This document shows, in pieces, positions 31,440-31,558 of a stretch of 31,558 bases of DNA. The notes under the pieces are model-generated. The model made no database searches, had not been told where the DNA came from, and worked only from the letters and a program-made list of their open reading frames with translations. Both the position numbers and the translations under genes were made by a program. Numbering within the stretch: the stretch's first letter is position 1; the number at the start of each line of letters is the position of its first letter. Where the stretch lies: positions 18,044 to 49,601 of the forward strand of contig NW_013657613.1 in NCBI RefSeq assembly GCF_000142905.1, written 5' to 3'. The stretch comes from Thecamonas trahens ATCC 50062 (Eukaryota > Apusozoa > Apusomonadida > Apusomonadidae).

Positions 31440-31558
31440 GGGAGGGGGGGTATGGATGGGGGGGTATGGATGGGGGTATGGATGGGGGTATGGATGGGGG
31501 TATGGATGGGGGTATGGATGGGGGTATGGATGGGGGTATGGAGTGGGGGTATGGAGTG
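31440..31558. repeat. 12-bp TATGGATGGGGG tandem repeat running off the window
   Basis: About nine units of TATGGATGGGGG are seen, with G-run length varying from five to seven and the last units reading TATGGAGTGGGGG. The array lies just upstream of the TMEM201-like gene and continues beyond the window. Confidence 0.9.

Noticed and set aside
31440-31558. Telomere at the window end
   Set aside because: The TATGGATGGGGG units are not a TTAGGG-type repeat, and similar G-rich satellites occur inside the window, so there is no basis to call a chromosome end.

Overview
The window looks like nuclear DNA of a GC-rich, gene-dense protist. The support is an eukaryotic 5S rRNA gene, a GT-AG intron, and orthologues of eukaryote-only proteins: a WASH-complex FAM21 subunit, kaptin, and a TMEM201/Samp1/Ima1 nuclear-envelope protein. 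Codons strongly prefer C or G at the third position. Giant FG-GAP/beta-helix membrane proteins together with an amorphean-type trafficking gene set suggest an apusomonad such as Thecamonas, but that assignment is inference from style, not a database match.

Layout, left to right. (1) 163-7875 (+) and 14422-7902 (-) are two paralogous giant receptor-like proteins facing tail to tail, with 26 bases between their stop codons. Each has calcium-type FG-GAP/VCBS repeats, a right-handed beta-helix, a Cys-rich stalk and about nine membrane spans. (2) 14908-14790 (-) is a complete 5S rRNA gene. (3) 20120-15185 (-) is a long unknown protein with an F-box-like motif, a C2H2 finger and a heptad repeat. 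(4) 20441-22084 (+) is kaptin, convergent with (5) 24552-22081 (-), a putatively N-myristoylated protein ending in three SKICH-like domains; the two stop codons share one CTAG. (6) 25781-29799 (+) is FAM21/WASHC2. A short first exon is separated from the rest by a 1,019-base intron packed with satellite repeats. (7) 31396-29921 (-) is the TMEM201/Ima1-like protein, convergent with FAM21.

Four genes cannot be read in one frame. I count twelve breaks, and all twelve go in the same direction (one base missing). Nearly all sit in or beside short homopolymers, and no non-coding sequence lies between the pieces. The simplest explanation is systematic homopolymer under-calling in the assembly, so these genes are probably intact in the organism. 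Same-direction -1 recoding is the less likely alternative.

Intergenic spaces are short but rich in simple repeats: poly-G, (CA)n, GATCAC, GGGA and an 11-copy 41/42-bp minisatellite. No operon-like relations are expected. Functional links are loose: FAM21 acts on endosomal actin and retromer, kaptin in KICSTOR/mTORC1 signalling, and TMEM201 at the inner nuclear membrane.
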